A model generated the notes under the pieces. That model was not told the origin of the DNA and did not search any database. It saw nothing but the letters and a program-made list of their open reading frames with translations. Shown one piece after another: positions 12,208 to 34,100 of a stretch of DNA of 64,000 nucleotides. The DNA is from Trichoplax adhaerens (Eukaryota; Placozoa; Uniplacotomia; Trichoplacea; Trichoplacidae). Both the position numbers and the translations under genes were made by a program. Numbering within the stretch: position 1 is the stretch's first letter; each line of letters starts with the position of its first letter. The DNA lies in assembly GCF_000150275.1 (NCBI RefSeq), contig NW_002060948.1, positions 1,663,328 to 1,727,327 on the forward strand. Reading direction: 5' to 3'.

Positions 12208-13372
12208 GCATGCAAAAGTGCATGGACGAGTATGGAAGTTGCTAGCTGTTTATACTAAACTGCCCAATACCAGTGCAGTATTGATTGATTGATTTCATTA
12301 GGGGTTAATAGCATGCAAAAGTGCATGGACGAGTATGGAAGTTGCTAGCTGTTTATACTAAACTGCCCAATACCAGTGCAGTATTGATTGATTGATTTCA
12401 TTAGGGGTTAATAGCATGCAAAAGTGCATGGACGAGTATGGAAGTTGCTAGCTGTTTATACTAAACTGCCCAATACCAGTGCAGTATTGATTGATTGATT
12501 TCATTAGGGGTTAATAGCATGCAAAAGTGCATGGACGAGTATGGAAGTTGCTAGCTGTTTATACTAAACTGCCCAATACCAGTACAGTATTGATTTCATT
12601 AGGGGTTAATAGCATACAAAAGTGCATAGACGAGTATGGAAGCTGCTAGTTATCTTATACGAAACTGCTCAATACCAATATTGATTGATTTCATCAAGGG
12701 TTAATAGCATGCAAAAATGCATGGACGAATATGGAAGCTGTTAGTTATCTTATACGAAACTGCTCAATACCAATACATTATTGATTGATTTCACAAGTCA
12801 CTAGTGCAAACTCCCGTCGCTTTGCTGACGGTTTACGATAATGTGCTCATTTAACAGATAGCATTATCATTTGATAGACCTGGCAGAGGTTTAGTAACTT
12901 TATACCGTAATACATTATTGATTGATTTCATAAGTCATTAGGAGCATGCAAAAGTGCATGGACGAGTATGGAAGCTGTTAGTTATCTTATACTAAACTGC
13001 TCAATACCAATATAGATTGATTTCATCAAGAGTTAATAGCATGCAAAAGTACATGGACGAGTATGGAAGCTGTTAGTTATCTAATACTAAACTGCTTAAT
13101 ACCAATATTGATTGATTTCATCAAGAGTTAATAGCATGCAAAAGTACATGGACGAGTATGGAAGCTGTTAGTTATCTTATACTAAACTGCTTAATACCAA
13201 TATTGATTGATTTCATCAAGAGTTAATAGCATGCAAAAATACATGGACGAGTATGGAAGCTGTTAGTTATCTTATACTAAATTGCTCAATACCAATACAT
13301 TATTGATTGATTTCATAAGTGTTTAGGAGTATGCAAAAGTGCATGGACGAGTATGGAAGCTGCTAGCAAATA
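12208..13372. repeat. Tandem array of 103-bp and 95-bp units
   Basis: About eleven copies. Unit starts (GCATGCAAAAGTGCATG) lie at 12208, 12311, 12414, 12517, 12612, 12707, 12944, 13039, 13134, 13229 and 13329. The first four copies are practically identical at exactly 103 bp; later copies are 95 bp, lacking two ATTG steps, and more diverged. Each unit opens with CATGCA-AAAG-TGCATG, a 6-bp inverted repeat with a four-base loop. A divergent insert of roughly 140 bp (about 12790-12930) splits the array. No ORF. Confidence 0.95.
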
Positions 13373-14944
13373 ACAGACCGAATGAATTGAATCCATACTG
13401 TAGATAGTGTTGGATATTCGTTGCGAATACGATGCTGTGGATGACTAGAAGAAATCTTTGGTATTCTTCTGGTGGTCCATGACTTTGCATTGACATGAAG
13501 GTCTACCGGATTCCATGAATGAAATCATTCCATATTAATTGCCAATATTTTCACCAAGAATACGCCAATAATGAATACATACTTGTAGACATGCAGGGCT
13601 AAAACATCGTACAGATAGATAACCTTTATGGTCTGGGATTCAGTGAATGAAATCATTCCATACTAGACGGCTCAAGAATATTCGCCATCAACATACAATA
13701 GTGCATATACTCTTATATGCGTACTATGCATAGACTTGGCTAAGGTCTGGGTTCATTAGATGAAATCATTCCATGCTAGACAGCTCGATATCCACATTTT
13801 CACTAGCAGCATGCAAATAGCAAATAGTGTAGACGTAGAGTCTAAGATCAGCCACTCAATAGGTGAAATCATGTCATTCTACGCATCAATACTAACGTTA
13901 TTTACACAGCATATTTTCATCGACAGTATGCAAACATTTTATAGTAACTCAAGCTAACATCATTAATGATATAATCATGCTGGACTACGAATCGATACTC
14001 GTCCACCAGTCCTGGCCTGGCCCATCCTGATTTTATTGATTTATTATTTTTTTCCTACGATACGATCGTACTTGTTTTTATTTGTTTTGCAGCATAAGGT
14101 TACTGGATCGTTTCTGACTTGTTATCCTCTTGTACCATCTTGTTGAATACGATATGACTATCGTCTTCATAAACCCAAAAATGGATGGAATGTTGAAGTT
14201 ATCACAGTAAACTACCGACACACTATATGCGTCGATGTACAATACGTTCGTCGAGGCCCAATCTGCAGATGTTTAGATTAGATCCAATGCCTTAACATTC
14301 TGTGAAATGTTCATTTTTCTTAGTTCCATGAGCGGCTCGGGAATACCTCTAATAGTATAATTACAGATCGTGAATACTTATACCTTACATAAATCAATTT
14401 TGTAGTTGCTATATAGGGTCATAAGGAGTAATGTACTAGATTTTTTTTGAAATATCTAAAGTTCTTACTCCAAAGGTGGTGTGTAATAAGAGTAATGCAC
14501 TTTTATGTAACAAGAGTGGCTAAAGGAAGCACCTTCTTGCATTGAAATACTCCAATTTTGTAGTTGCTATAGTGTATGCTGCAGGGACATAAGGAAAATA
14601 ATCATGAATTTTTTCCCAAATCCTTGACTGTATTATACATCAAAGTTCTAGCAAATACCCAATTCTCATCGCAAAAGCCAGTATACAAAGTAACACCTAC
14701 GGCCTAATTTCAGTGAAATACTAATTTCTTTCTCCTCATCTGATCGGCAAAATGTAGCCAAGTGAGTCTGACTCCATCATAGTTCTACTCCTTGTCTCCC
14801 ACTCTCCACTTTGTTCCAGGTTGTTTTGAGCCATTAAAAGCCCCTAACAGTATAGTACTGTACCAGGAAGTACTTCACTATGATTTCTCCCCTCCAATTT
14901 GAGGAGAGAAATCTTAGTTGAGTAGTCCCTGCCGTGTTATTATT
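13373..14944. other. Intergenic DNA with degenerate repeats
   Basis: From 13499 to about 13860 three decayed repeats of 115-131 bp each begin with a GGTCT word and carry TGAAATCATTCCAT. The rest (13870-14944) is anonymous AT-rich DNA with no convincing exon on either strand. Confidence 0.55.
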
Positions 14945-15535
14945 TTTTAGTATAGGGGAAAATTTTGAATTGTGGCTTCATTTTGAGAAAGAAATCTTGC
15001 TGGAGTCGTTCGTGCCTAACTGTACAGCGTCTTGACCGGTTTGGCTTGACGTTGTTGTTGTTTGTTTTTAATAGAGAGAAAATTTTGAATTACGGCTTCA
15101 TTTTGAGAGAGAAATGTTCCCGGAGTCATTCGTGCCTAACTGTACAGAGTCTTGACCGGCTTAGCTAGACTTGTTTTTTTTTATTAGTAGAGGGAAAATT
15201 TCGAATTGCGACTTCATTTTGAGAGAAAAATCTTCCCGGAGTCATTCGTGCCTAACTATACAGAGTCTTGACCTCCGGCTTGGGTTGACGTTGTTGTTGT
15301 TTTTAGTGGAGGGAAAATTTTGAATTACGGCTTCATTTTGAGAGAGAAAGCTTCCCGGAGTCATTCGTGCCTAACTGTACAGAGTCTTGACCGGCTTGGC
15401 AAGACTTGTTTTTTTTATTAGTAGAGGGAAAATTTCGCGAATTGCGGCTTCATTTTGAGAGAGAAATCTTGCCAGAGTCTTTCTTGCCCAACTGTACAGA
15501 GAGCCTTGACCCCCGGGCTTGGCTTGACTTGCCAT
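14945..15535. repeat. Tandem array of about 118-bp units, five copies
   Basis: Copies of a unit containing GGGAAAATTT, then GCTTCATTTTGAGAGA and TCGTGCCTAACTGTACAG, begin near 14955, 15074, 15191, 15309 and 15424 (spacing 119, 117, 118, 115). Sequence is unrelated to the array at 12208-13372. Short open frames here follow the repeat and are not genes. Confidence 0.93.
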
Positions 15536-16028
15536 GGACGACCACTGGAGATGATTGGAGTCTGTCTACTCGAGCATAGTATCGACTAGTCTATGCTGCT
15601 ATACATGGAACACTACCCTTACTAATATCCTCCATCTATGACTGTCAACACTAGAGTCGGTGCGACAGTCTGCCAGGTGTGTCGCATCAAGGTGACGCGT
15701 AGCAGAGGTAGTGGGCGGCGTGGTAGTGTAGCGTCTGCTGTCTCATCTTGCTAGTGTGCGCACGCTGAACGTCCATGGGCATACGATTTCTATCAACTGG
15801 GAAGTCGTCCATTGTACAGCTTACTCTACCGTCACGCATCATTCACTCGACGATCGCTTCAACCATCGTATCGAAGCGAGTCTATGGACTGACTGGACGT
15901 TGCACGTCAGTTCAATGTGGATCGTGTTCAAGCCGTCTGCATGGAGACGAAAATTTCCTACCTAATCCTGGAATATCAACATTAACTAAGATTAAATCAA
16001 TAATATTACCAAATAGACTGCAACAATC
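15536..16028. promoter_or_regulatory. Upstream region of HEATR5, locally GC-richer
   Basis: About 490 bases directly before the HEATR5 ATG, with a visibly higher G+C and CpG content (notably 15655-15930) than surrounding DNA. Likely holds the HEATR5 promoter and leader. Open frames at 15756 and 15775 probably reflect the GC shift; neither matches a family I know. Confidence 0.45.
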
Positions 16029-26491
<10,463 letters not shown>

Positions 26492-28001
26492 AACGCTTTG
26501 TTATGTGCAATATTAATGCATGTATGAATTTGATTCTTTATAGAATTTAAGTCTGTACTCGTGTTTTAATCTTTGAGGCCTGAAATAGATATCTAAGTGC
26601 CATATCTAATAGTATGTCATTGACATGATGAACGAATAATCTACTTAAATGACTGCTATTTATTTACACTTGAGCTTATGTAATTAGAATCGCTTTATTC
26701 AAAGTGTTGTTGCTAGCTTGTTTATAATCTGAATACTTAAATGCAAAAGTATAACTTGTATGAAATATTATTCAGAAGTAATGGCCACTGATGGCACTAT
26801 TTACATCAGGCTTTTGTGTCAGTACTACAAGTTGTCAATATTTTGTTGTTGCTGCCACGATAACATCCATGTGATGCGTTCGCTTAAAGAGTTCGTTTTT
26901 TAAATTTAAGGACTTTTCTATATATCAGGAAAATTTTAATTTATACGAGATTTGAAATTCTAATTTGTAGGATAATATATAATTAATTAATGATTGGACG
27001 AAATGATATATGCACGGCTATTTATCGATTTATCCTTGCAAATGAACTTATTGATACAGTTATATTCCTAGCATTAAATTCCTAGCACATGTATATAGTT
27101 TTATTTTAGGATGATGTTTAGTGAATAACAGAAATATGATTGCATCTGACGCTTAAAACAAACACTCGTTCTTTGTACAGTACATTTAAAGTGCTACTGA
27201 ATAAATGATTATGTTTTGCATGACAATTTATCAAAAGTAATTGCTTTGCTTTGTAGCTGTGACACCTGATTTGTTATCGACATAATAAAAATGATGTTAT
27301 ATATACACATAAATACGTAGACGAATATATCCGATGATTTTATTTTTTGTAAAAACATTGCATCAACAGATACGAAAGTAGGCACGTTTAGCTAACTCTG
27401 CGTTGGAGTTTATTAACTGATTACCCTCCTTGTAGCTAACAGTGCAGTGGTGGACAATGTACTGATCGGAAAGCTAGAAGAAGAGGGAGAGATACTATCG
27501 TATAATCCAGCTGTCAATTTCATTTAAAATAGTAATAGCGTTCCATCGGCTTTAATGGTGTATACTAAGATATATGCACGATATAGATTAAATGCTGTTA
27601 ATCATGGTTTAATGCAATTCTTAAGTATGAATCATACAATTAACATTATCCTATTTAAATTCAGTCCTACTCTTCAGTATACGTCGAATAACACATATGC
27701 GTACTATAAATATTACCGTAAGGGTATACGAGTGGAGCGTATGTGAGGATGATATTTATTAATAATTCATAAAATGATTTCAAATCAAATTATTGACCGA
27801 TTCCATGAAGCTTCATGATCTCCCCTCGTATGTCCTTTGCATTTTTTATCAGCAGCTTTAGTAGCCATCTTATAACACATACATGATTAAATTAATGAAT
27901 ATACTTAAAACAATAAAGTTGCGAATGACATAAATTGATAAACTTTAAAATTTGATGAAAATTGTAAACAATTTCTGTTTTAGTTTCATATACTACAGAG
28001 C
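26492..28001. other. Tail-to-tail intergenic space, HEATR5/COX20
   Basis: AT-rich 1.5 kb. Contains AATAAA at 27284-27289 but no array and no supported exon. An open frame at 27555-27746 looks like chance. Confidence 0.5.
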
Positions 28002-29507
28002 CTAACACTCAGAGATGTCTTGGTGATTATTCTTTTCATCTTCAGTCTCTGATTGCTTCCGAGCCAAATCAACTCTTGACTGATATGCGCCGACTATTTT
28101 ACGTAGTCTTGCTCTTTCTTTGCTTACGTGGTAATTGCAATAAGTCCTAAAATGACATGTGATCATAAATTAATGCACCATTAAATTACATCAGTAAAAT
28201 TCTACCGATATTATTAGTGTAATGCTGACATGTTTCATAATTTATAAACTAATTGTGGCTATTTTTACCAAGTAACGCATTAACAGCAATACGGTAATAA
28301 CAAAGATGCAAACTTGAGACATGATGTAGCGTGGATAGTAAAGCAATTTTCTTACCAGAAAGATAAGGATACGACAGCAAATGATGCTACAGCATAATCA
28401 CAAGACCTTCTAACAATTTCTATGAGAAATAAAGGCAAGTAATATTGGATTAGTACTCTATCTATAAAGTAGAACAGTGTATGTAGCTTCTACACTTTCA
28501 TTCTATTAGGGAGGGATTCATGTCAGTAGATGGTTAGTATTGAAATTTCTACTTTATTTCAAGATCTTATTAATACTTACTAGTTCTAGTGAAGACTAAG
28601 GCTCCTACGACCAAACCGCCAGAAATTCCATACAGAAGCGAAGATCTTGCACAGGGTACTTTTTGATAGTCAAAGTGCCACCACTGCTAATCAAGAAACG
28701 GCTATTAGCTGTTTTCTTATAGATTATTACTATTTTATATACATTGTCGTAGAACTACTGCAATATGATCACGCCAGACACCTTTATATTTGTTATCGGT
28801 ACGTATATTAATCTGCTCGCATTGAGAACGTATCAAGGTATAAAATACATTTCTAGTAGTAAATGCAAATAGTACGATATGTGTAACAATCTCAACAACA
28901 TGATGTCAACATGTAGTCATCGTTATGGTATAACTACAGTATCCATTGTGTATCATCAAAGGGTCCTACAGGATATAGTCCTTGTATACTACGGCTCTAA
29001 GTTGCATCTCACGTAGAATAATATTGCAATGCATTGATATTTAAGAGCATACGTCCATATTGCATTGCTAGCAATGTCGCTGCAACAACTAGATAGCTAA
29101 TAACTGAGATGAATTTGATCTTACAATATACAGTATAATTATGTCTATACGTTTTATCTAACAGTATTAGTACAAACATACTACAGCATAACTAACGGTA
29201 TACTGTAGGATTATATATATTGATTGTACAGGATATCCTGTCGATCGAGGAACATCCATGGTTATTCTACGAGTGTCCTTGTAGCGTATAGGGCTAGCAT
29301 AGGGGCTGCATTGATCATGTAGCCATGTATTGAAGACATCTGATAGTCAGATTATTATATCACTACCATAGTGGCTAGATAGAAAGAGCAGCTCAACGCT
29401 AACGCAATTCTCCTTCTCATCATCATGATCACTACTATGAAAGAGGAAGTTATTGGAGAACATTTTACCTTTCTTGCAGGCTTGGCTGAATTATCTACTT
29501 TATCCAT
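28002..29507 (-). CDS. COX20: Cytochrome c oxidase assembly protein COX20
   Basis: Inner-membrane chaperone that stabilises newly made COX2 during complex IV assembly. Four small exons in transcript order: 29507-29469 (ATG, 13 codons), 28683-28581, 28419-28356, 28146-28002. Phases match (0, 1, 2) and give 116 residues, against 118 in human. Diagnostic blocks: VPCARSSLLYG at the start of the first membrane segment, then IVRRSCDYAV leading into the second, then FWTYCNYHVSKERARLRK, matching the human CWFHCRYNYAK region. Two membrane segments are separated by the short RTKIVRR loop, as in the family. The tail (KQSETEDEKNNHQDIS) is hydrophilic. No single exon exceeds 48 codons. The exon-2 acceptor is a tandem TAGCAG, so an extra Gln is possible. 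Head-to-head with the P2X gene. Confidence 0.92.
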
Positions 29508-30579
29508 TTGAAGCTAATCCATCATCCATGTAAAGCACAAAAATAAACATTAATATGAATTGAATGAAAAATAGATAAAGTGGATAATATTGTTGAAAAC
29601 TTGATCTACATGTTTTTACCTGGATTTACACAATCTATAACGATCGATGATCGCTGAAGAGAGTCGTAAAAGCTGCTTCGGAGAACAATTTGAAGGCAGA
29701 TCAAGCAAGCTCTTGCAGGACAGAAGGAATCCAGTCATAAATCAATTGGCCGGTAGGTATACAGCTCATTCATGAGTCCTTCCTTACTAACCTATCACAC
29801 TACCAGTTACTATGGGATTTGATTGATGAACGACTGTGATTTGAGGCCTATGACTGTCATCGCGGAATCTTCGTGGCTACAGTACACAGAAACGGCCGTA
29901 CTGTAGTTTACAGTACAGTGTACTGTACTACGCTCAATAATAAATAAATAATAATAATAATTAACATGGAGGCAAGAAACGCGTAGCTGCAAATTCTTTT
30001 AAAATTAACAACTAGCTTTTACTCTCTCTTTATTGTATTGAAAGAGGACGACGTATATTGCTGGAAATTGAACGCTGCAAGCTAAGTTTGGGTAAGAATG
30101 AATAGAATTGATAGGGGTTACCGTGGGCTGCAATTTTCAGCGGAATCTTTTCTATATTTGTTTAAAGTAGACATACAGTATACGACACCACAACATTTAC
30201 TTTAAGTCCATAATAAACGATCGATTTAGTCACTTGAACAGGACTATGACTACGTCTTTGTATGAATCAACTAGCTATTTACGGCAAGTTGGATTGGGTT
30301 TTAGACATGTAACATGTTAGTCAGATGTAGTCAAGGCTTGGACAGTGGCAAGTATAGTAATGTGTCATTTGCATGAGCACTGAGCAGGTAGGGTAGATGT
30401 AGGGTTGTTTTGCAGTCATCAATTGCAGAGCTCTGCAATACAGTATAGACTACTGTTTGCCTTGATGGTCAACTCAGTGATTCAGACTCGTCTTGAGACT
30501 CTGAAGAGTATCAACTATTTATTAATTTAGCTTATTTTTCTAGAACTATATTCTACACTCTCAAACAGAGAGGCTAGTT
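29508..30579. other. Divergent spacer upstream of COX20
   Basis: No exon or array seen. Contains a TACAGTA-rich patch at about 29878-29935 and ordinary AT-rich DNA. Probably includes the COX20 promoter. Confidence 0.45.
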
Positions 30580-31135
30580 CCAGAACTAGTCTATACTGTA
30601 TAGACATAGATCGCTCGTCTTCTACACAGTACAGTATATACTGTATGTATATGCTACTATACTGTACTGTATATATATACAGTATACAGTAGATATATAT
30701 ATATATATATATGTATATTTATATGTTACTCTACATTATATATATACTGTACTGTATATACAATATAGAACATACAGTACAGTACTGTACAGTATACTGT
30801 ATACTGTATGTATATGCTACTATACTGTAATGTATATATACCGTACAGTATACAGTAGATATATGTATGTATATATGTATATATATATGTATATGCATAT
30901 GTTACTATACATTATATATATGTAGATGTAGATGTTACTCTACATTATATATATACTGTACTGTATATATACAGTATACTATATATATATATATATATAT
31001 ATGTATATGTATATGTATATGTTACTATACATTATATAACAGTACAATATGAATGTTCAATGTCTATGTAATGTACCATTATTATGATATTATACATTAT
31101 ATACGTTATATATAACAGTACTGTACGGTACAGTA
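30580..31135. repeat. Low-complexity palindromic TACAGTA/TACTGTA and TATA cluster
   Basis: Dense alternating runs of GTATATAT, TACAGTATAC and GTACAGTACTGTAC. Within it, a block around 30650-30780 is repeated imperfectly around 30790-30910 and again at 30930-31040, each with TATATGTTACTATACATTATATA. Many self-complementary words mean it could extrude hairpins. Lies directly upstream of the P2X start. Confidence 0.85.
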
Positions 31136-31191
31136 CTATCGCATCACGTAACAGTATCATACCAGCAGGCGCATAGTCACATGACCTATAT

Positions 31192-34100
31192 ATGTCGGGC
31201 CGGGCGGACGCTAGCAGACATAATCCTTCTTGCATGATGGAGGACGAATCGAGTGGATGCTTCGGCGTTCTTGAATATAACACTGCTAAGATTGTCCATA
31301 TTAAAAGTAAAAAGATTGGAATCCTTTATCGATTAGTTCAGTTAATTATTGTTGGCTATGTTATAGGGTAAGTTGGATCAGAAAACAATCCAAAGGCGTC
31401 GTGATCGACCGATAGGCTAACAGTCCTGCAATCAATTGCAAAAATGCCCTCGATCGAGGCGATTTACTTGCCTGAAAATTGTCATCATTGCATGATTTAT
31501 ACTGCCTTTTCTATCATTATTCTAGTTATGCAATCGTCTACAAGAAAGGATATCAAATATTCGATCAAGTACAAAGTTCGGTCACTTCCAAAGTTAAAGG
31601 AGTGCGTTTACTAATTTTAGCCAAAGTGATCCATCGATTGGAANNNNNNNNNNNNNNNNNNNNNNNNNNNNNNNNNNNNNNNNNNNNNNNNNNGATGCCG
31701 CTAATGAAGTTCATTAACAAGTTGATTAAAAAATTAACGTAGAAGATTATGTTGATATTCATTGCATACCTTTGTATCATAGCAATAGTGATCAGAAGAT
31801 CATTTTATTTTTGTAAATGAAATTCAAGGCATGCTTCGATATCTTACTTTATATAGTCAATACTGTAGCACTAAAAGATTTCAGATCTATTACAATATTA
31901 TCGATTATCGTCTTGTAGACGTATAAAAAACTCTGATACAGAAATGATCCTATTAGCATCGATCAGCAATCCTATTCTATTCTATTGATTGTATTAGCTT
32001 CGAAATCTTTTACGATAAACTCTTACATTGCCGGATGACCCGGATCCCAATATTGCTGTCGATCATCTCCACACTTGCTGTTTGTTGTACTGTACATACT
32101 TTTTGCTAAAAGGCCCCAGCATGATCTGCTTGAAAATGCTTAGCTATAACACCGTGGAAAAAATGTAAATCTGCCTTAGAAATGAGTAAATTAATGAGTT
32201 CTGCCCGAGTCATTTGTCTCGATCTTAACTCATCGACCACTGTTATGACCTTATTTTCTCAGAGTTGCTTAAAAATACTTCTCCATTACCGTATTGATAT
32301 TTTAGTAATGATGAAGATCTTGTCTAGAGTTGAACATATTAAATTCCATCATCGACTAATTCTATCCTATTGATCCAATCAAGATGTTAGCTCCTCAGCC
32401 ATGATAGCGAAACGTCTTACAGGATTGCTATTGCACTTTTGCCGATTTTTCCCAGTCAATACAACTGTATACAACTTAATAATTCTGAATTAGATCAAAT
32501 TAAAATATTCATTTATCTTTATCTACGTAAACGTGTAAGATCTAATATACAATTGCACATAGTAGAATCGATTACAGTGAAAACTGAATTATCCATTTAT
32601 CCAGACTTATTAATCTTTTATTAATTAATTATAGTTATCCCCTATCAGATAACTCCTAAAGTGGCTATGATGTTTTGGCCATTCATTCCATGTATAAATT
32701 ACTAGCGCTCCATATCTTATGATAGACATCTATAGGTACCTATTCGTACTCAATCGATAACATCCAGTATATACTTTTACGTTATGTAGTACTAAATAGT
32801 TGGGAGAAGAAAGTTTTAAGGATTTCCTACAAATGTCTGAAAACTATTTACATTCTTTATAAAGTTTTACAAGAATAGATGCTGATTTACTACCGCATTG
32901 AATCATTGTTTACTATTTAATTCGATATATGATCATAAATTAGCCAAATATCCAGGTTGCAATAACTACAATGTATGTAATAAATATCAATCAGACAAAC
33001 TCAGTCAATAACAAGCTCTTCCTATACTACACAGAACATAATGATGGAAAAAATATTATTCTGAAGTAGCATTCTTGTTTACAACTGTGCTACGATTCCA
33101 AAATTGACATGAACCTGTTAAAAACAACTGACACATTAAGGTTAATTAGTATCCTGCTGTTACCTTTAGTAGACCTTGTTACACCAAAGTAAGACGTGTA
33201 TATCCATCATTTAAGCACTTGAAAAGTCCCTGGTATAAGCTCGATTAACAGCAAGTTATCTATCTATAATCTGTATTCTATCCTACATACGAGTATATAT
33301 CATCTTTATATTGATACAATGCTACACATCTGATACTTTTACATGTATTAAGAATGAAATAACAAACTCATTTTACGTGATCGAAAAATCCTATCTTGTA
33401 ATATCATTCTTCTTTTATGACTATGCTATTGGGGGGGGGGGGGTAGATTCTTGAATAAAAAAGAGTAAATCTTTTAAGAAAATACACAACGAATGATAAA
33501 CTTTATATACAGTATGAAATCATAACGACAGCCTACTATCACGGTTACAGTTTGCATGTGCTACCAAATGCTACTAAGAAACGCAGCTCTTCCCCCAAGA
33601 AATTATCATGATACTGAAATGGAAATCACAGAATTGCTTAATTTTCTACGTTACAGTAAATAGGAAATTTCAATCAATTAACCACACTGTATCAACAATA
33701 TTATACAATACGTCGTACGAGCAAATTACAGTATACTGCTATTCGAGTATGTTCCAACTGACGAGTAATGACTTTCTTGTTCTATTCTATCTTAAAGGAA
33801 AATGATGCTACCTTCGTTATAACCAACATGATTATAACGTCAAATCAAACTAATGGTATCTGCTCTGAAGTAAGTTCATCATTATTCGGTCGTTAAATTG
33901 ACTGCCATCGTATATACGTATATTGATAATTCAGTTCATCACGACATCGTTACTCAATTATAAAGCTCTTGAGTGTACAGTCCTTACTTCTAGAAGCGAG
34001 CTTTAATCAATGAGTGCTTAGCTAAAGAGCAATTTATTGTGTAAACAACTTTTGAGTATTACTTTGAAGTAATAAAATCTCTTAATTATAGACTCATAAA

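Noticed and set aside
12208..13372. CRISPR-like array
   Set aside because: Units are full tandem copies with no unique spacers, in an intron-bearing eukaryotic genome.
14965..15168. 67-codon open frame in the 118-bp array
   Set aside because: It is produced by the repeat period itself; the translated text repeats with the array and no single-copy coding signal is present.
31479..31780. Open frames spanning the N block on both strands
   Set aside because: They exist only because N codons are read through; the real signal is P2X exon 2.
33431..33443. Homopolymer G/C tracts (also 45434-45444 and 47660-47674) as G-quadruplex elements
   Set aside because: Single unbroken runs in anonymous DNA with length likely to vary or be mis-sequenced; no grouped G-tracts seen.
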